Part shown: positions 63,887-64,000 of the stretch, piece by piece
How the letters are laid out: every line of letters begins with the position of its first letter
Numbering within the stretch: the stretch's first letter is position 1
NCBI RefSeq assembly: GCF_013415105.1
Contig: NZ_JACCDF010000015.1
Span: 1-64,000, forward strand
Origin: Vreelandella salicampi
Lineage (GTDB): Bacteria > Pseudomonadota > Gammaproteobacteria > Pseudomonadales > Halomonadaceae
DNA length: 64,000 nucleotides
Direction: 5' to 3'
Made by a program: the position numbers and the translations under genes
Notes under the pieces: model-generated
Told to the model about the DNA's origin: nothing
The model's database searches: none
What the model saw: only the letters and a program-made list of their open reading frames with translations

Positions 63887-64000
63887 ATGCTCGCGATTCT
63901 GGCGATTACCGCGCCGATCTTTCTGCTGATCGGCGTGGGCTATACGGCGCGCTGGAGCGGCATTATCTCCCGTGAGCAGATACAAGGCGTAGGCGTATTC
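63887..64000 (+). CDS. AEC-family carrier, N-terminus (partial at window end)
   Basis: The ATG at 63887 follows an AAGGAGG site. The 38 visible residues (MLAILAITAPIFLLIGVGYT at the start) form a hydrophobic helix and a short loop, like auxin-efflux-carrier/malate-permease proteins (IFLLIGVGYTARWSGII). It continues beyond the window. Cargo unknown; its operator suggests a link to protocatechuate genes. Confidence 0.6.
   Translation, partial: MLAILAITAPIFLLIGVGYTARWSGIISREQIQGVGVF

Overview
The window reads as chromosomal DNA of a moderately GC-rich gammaproteobacterium, most likely Halomonadaceae (a Halomonas-like organism). This is an inference from gene content: an ABC-type glycerol uptake operon with glpD/glpK/glpR, TRAP carriers, a BenM-type LysR gene with a ben/cat cluster, and a split ben/cat, pch/pob and pca/qui aromatic catabolon. 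No rRNA, tRNA, CRISPR array or complete prophage was seen.

Layout. (1) 1-121: 3' end of an IS5-like transposase gene cut by the window edge. (2) 478-10960: glycerol module, i.e. ABC importer glpSTPQ, small membrane protein glpU, binding protein glpV, then glpD, and convergent glpK and glpR. (3) 11483-18446: signalling genes, i.e. a chemoreceptor, a large PAS-GGDEF-EAL protein and a PAS-GGDEF diguanylate cyclase. (4) 18992-24070: anaerobic DMSO-reductase-type operon dmsABC, a TorD/DmsD chaperone and a NapF-like ferredoxin. (5) 24117-24888: a nested hairpin, an IS66-accessory-like small ORF and a universal stress protein. (6) 25131-35017: benzoate/catechol branch, with a BenM-type regulator converging on catB-catC-catA-benABCD-benE-benE on the minus strand. 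(7) 35418-46039: 4-hydroxybenzoate and p-cresol branch, i.e. pobA with a divergent AraC regulator, a TRAP carrier, an outer-membrane channel-like protein, an aldehyde dehydrogenase and p-cresol methylhydroxylase (pchF, pchX, pchC), followed by a divergent XylR/DmpR-type sigma-54 activator. (8) 48195-57975: protocatechuate branch, i.e. a BKACE enzyme, pcaGH, pcaQ, a pcaD-pcaC fusion (pcaL), pcaF, pcaJ, pcaI, pcaB and a TetR gene. (9) 58143-63813: a second TRAP carrier with quiC1 and a shikimate dehydrogenase homologue, then the start of an AEC carrier.

How it works together. Benzoate goes to catechol (BenABCD) and then to the enol-lactone (CatABC). p-Cresol goes to 4-hydroxybenzaldehyde (PchCF), 4-hydroxybenzoate (aldehyde dehydrogenase) and protocatechuate (PobA). 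Quinate or shikimate goes through dehydroshikimate to protocatechuate (QuiC1). Protocatechuate is opened by PcaGH and processed by PcaB and PcaL. Both branches meet at the enol-lactone and finish through PcaIJ and PcaF. The cat cluster has no catD, so the PcaL lactonase must serve both branches unless another copy lies outside the window.

Main points for a second look: the sigma-54 activator of the p-cresol genes has an in-frame TAA near its N-terminus; a BenM-type operator contains the Shine-Dalgarno sequence of the benM-like gene itself; one palindromic operator recurs at pobA, the TRAP operon and the pch/activator gap; PcaQ-type sites are very clear; a BKACE gene sits in the pca cluster; the two glycerol ABC ATPases appear to form one normal and one degenerate ATP site; and an orphan terminator suggests a small RNA or leader beside the usp gene.
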